Shown here: in pieces, positions 32,139 to 32,140 of the stretch
Position numbering within the stretch: the stretch's first letter is position 1
Layout: the number at the start of each line of letters is the position of its first letter
From: Chryseobacterium sp. SC28
GTDB lineage: Bacteria; Bacteroidota; Bacteroidia; Flavobacteriales; Weeksellaceae
NCBI RefSeq assembly: GCF_003932955.1
Contig: NZ_QOVY01000025.1
Span: forward strand, 1 to 32,140
DNA: 32,140 bases
Direction of reading: 5' to 3'
Notes under the pieces: generated by a model
Seen by the model: only the letters and a program-made list of their open reading frames with translations
Told to the model about the DNA's origin: nothing
The model's database searches: none
Made by a program: the position numbers and the translations under genes

Positions 32139-32140
32139 TA

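Overview
The window looks like chromosomal DNA of a flavobacterium (Bacteroidetes, most likely Weeksellaceae/Chryseobacterium-like). The reasons are the recurrent -33/-7 promoters of the TTTG-N~19-TAnnTTTG type, the near absence of Shine-Dalgarno sequences, flavobacterial DnaG, alanine dehydrogenase and TIGR02117-type proteins, surface proteins with DUF11 and calcium-binding type 3 repeats, and the style of the intergenic repeats. This is a judgement from the sequence; no database search was made.

Layout. 1-9.9 kb, all on the minus strand: a bifunctional nuclease plus nucleoside-type MFS transporter operon, etfBA, an SDR and an M20 dipeptidase, a small lipoprotein, clpP and dnaG. 10.1-14.0 kb, plus strand: a cassette of three exported or surface proteins (211, 849 and 190 aa) ending at a strong terminator. 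14.1-16.1 kb: tsaE, alanine dehydrogenase and a small membrane-anchored protein. 16.3-17.3 kb: tyrA (prephenate dehydrogenase) behind a leader that reads as a tyrosine attenuator. 17.3-20.4 kb, minus strand: DUF1543, purK, an 0.7-kb higher-order repeat array, then purE. 20.4-21.7 kb: a TauE/SafE exporter and its DUF1634 partner. 21.7-25.6 kb: a degraded transposase fragment followed by an alcohol dehydrogenase / aldehyde dehydrogenase / SDR operon that looks acquired. 25.8-32.1 kb: a SixA-like phosphatase, alaS, a TIGR02117 protein, a tiny basic ORF, queG, a rhodanese, a small lipoprotein and a short membrane protein.

The most interesting element is the tyrA leader at about 16331-16434. A 17-codon ORF contains three consecutive Tyr codons. 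Its stop codon lies inside a segment that can pair with the 5' arm of a Rho-independent terminator placed 26 nt before the tyrA start. All parts of classical ribosome-mediated attenuation (pause hairpin, antiterminator, terminator) can be drawn. Other points worth attention are a DnaG whose zinc ligands are all replaced, a composite A-B repeat array between purK and purE, start codons placed exactly four bases after the -7 box (probable leaderless mRNAs), and several very short genes.

No rRNA, tRNA, CRISPR array, intact insertion sequence or prophage was seen.
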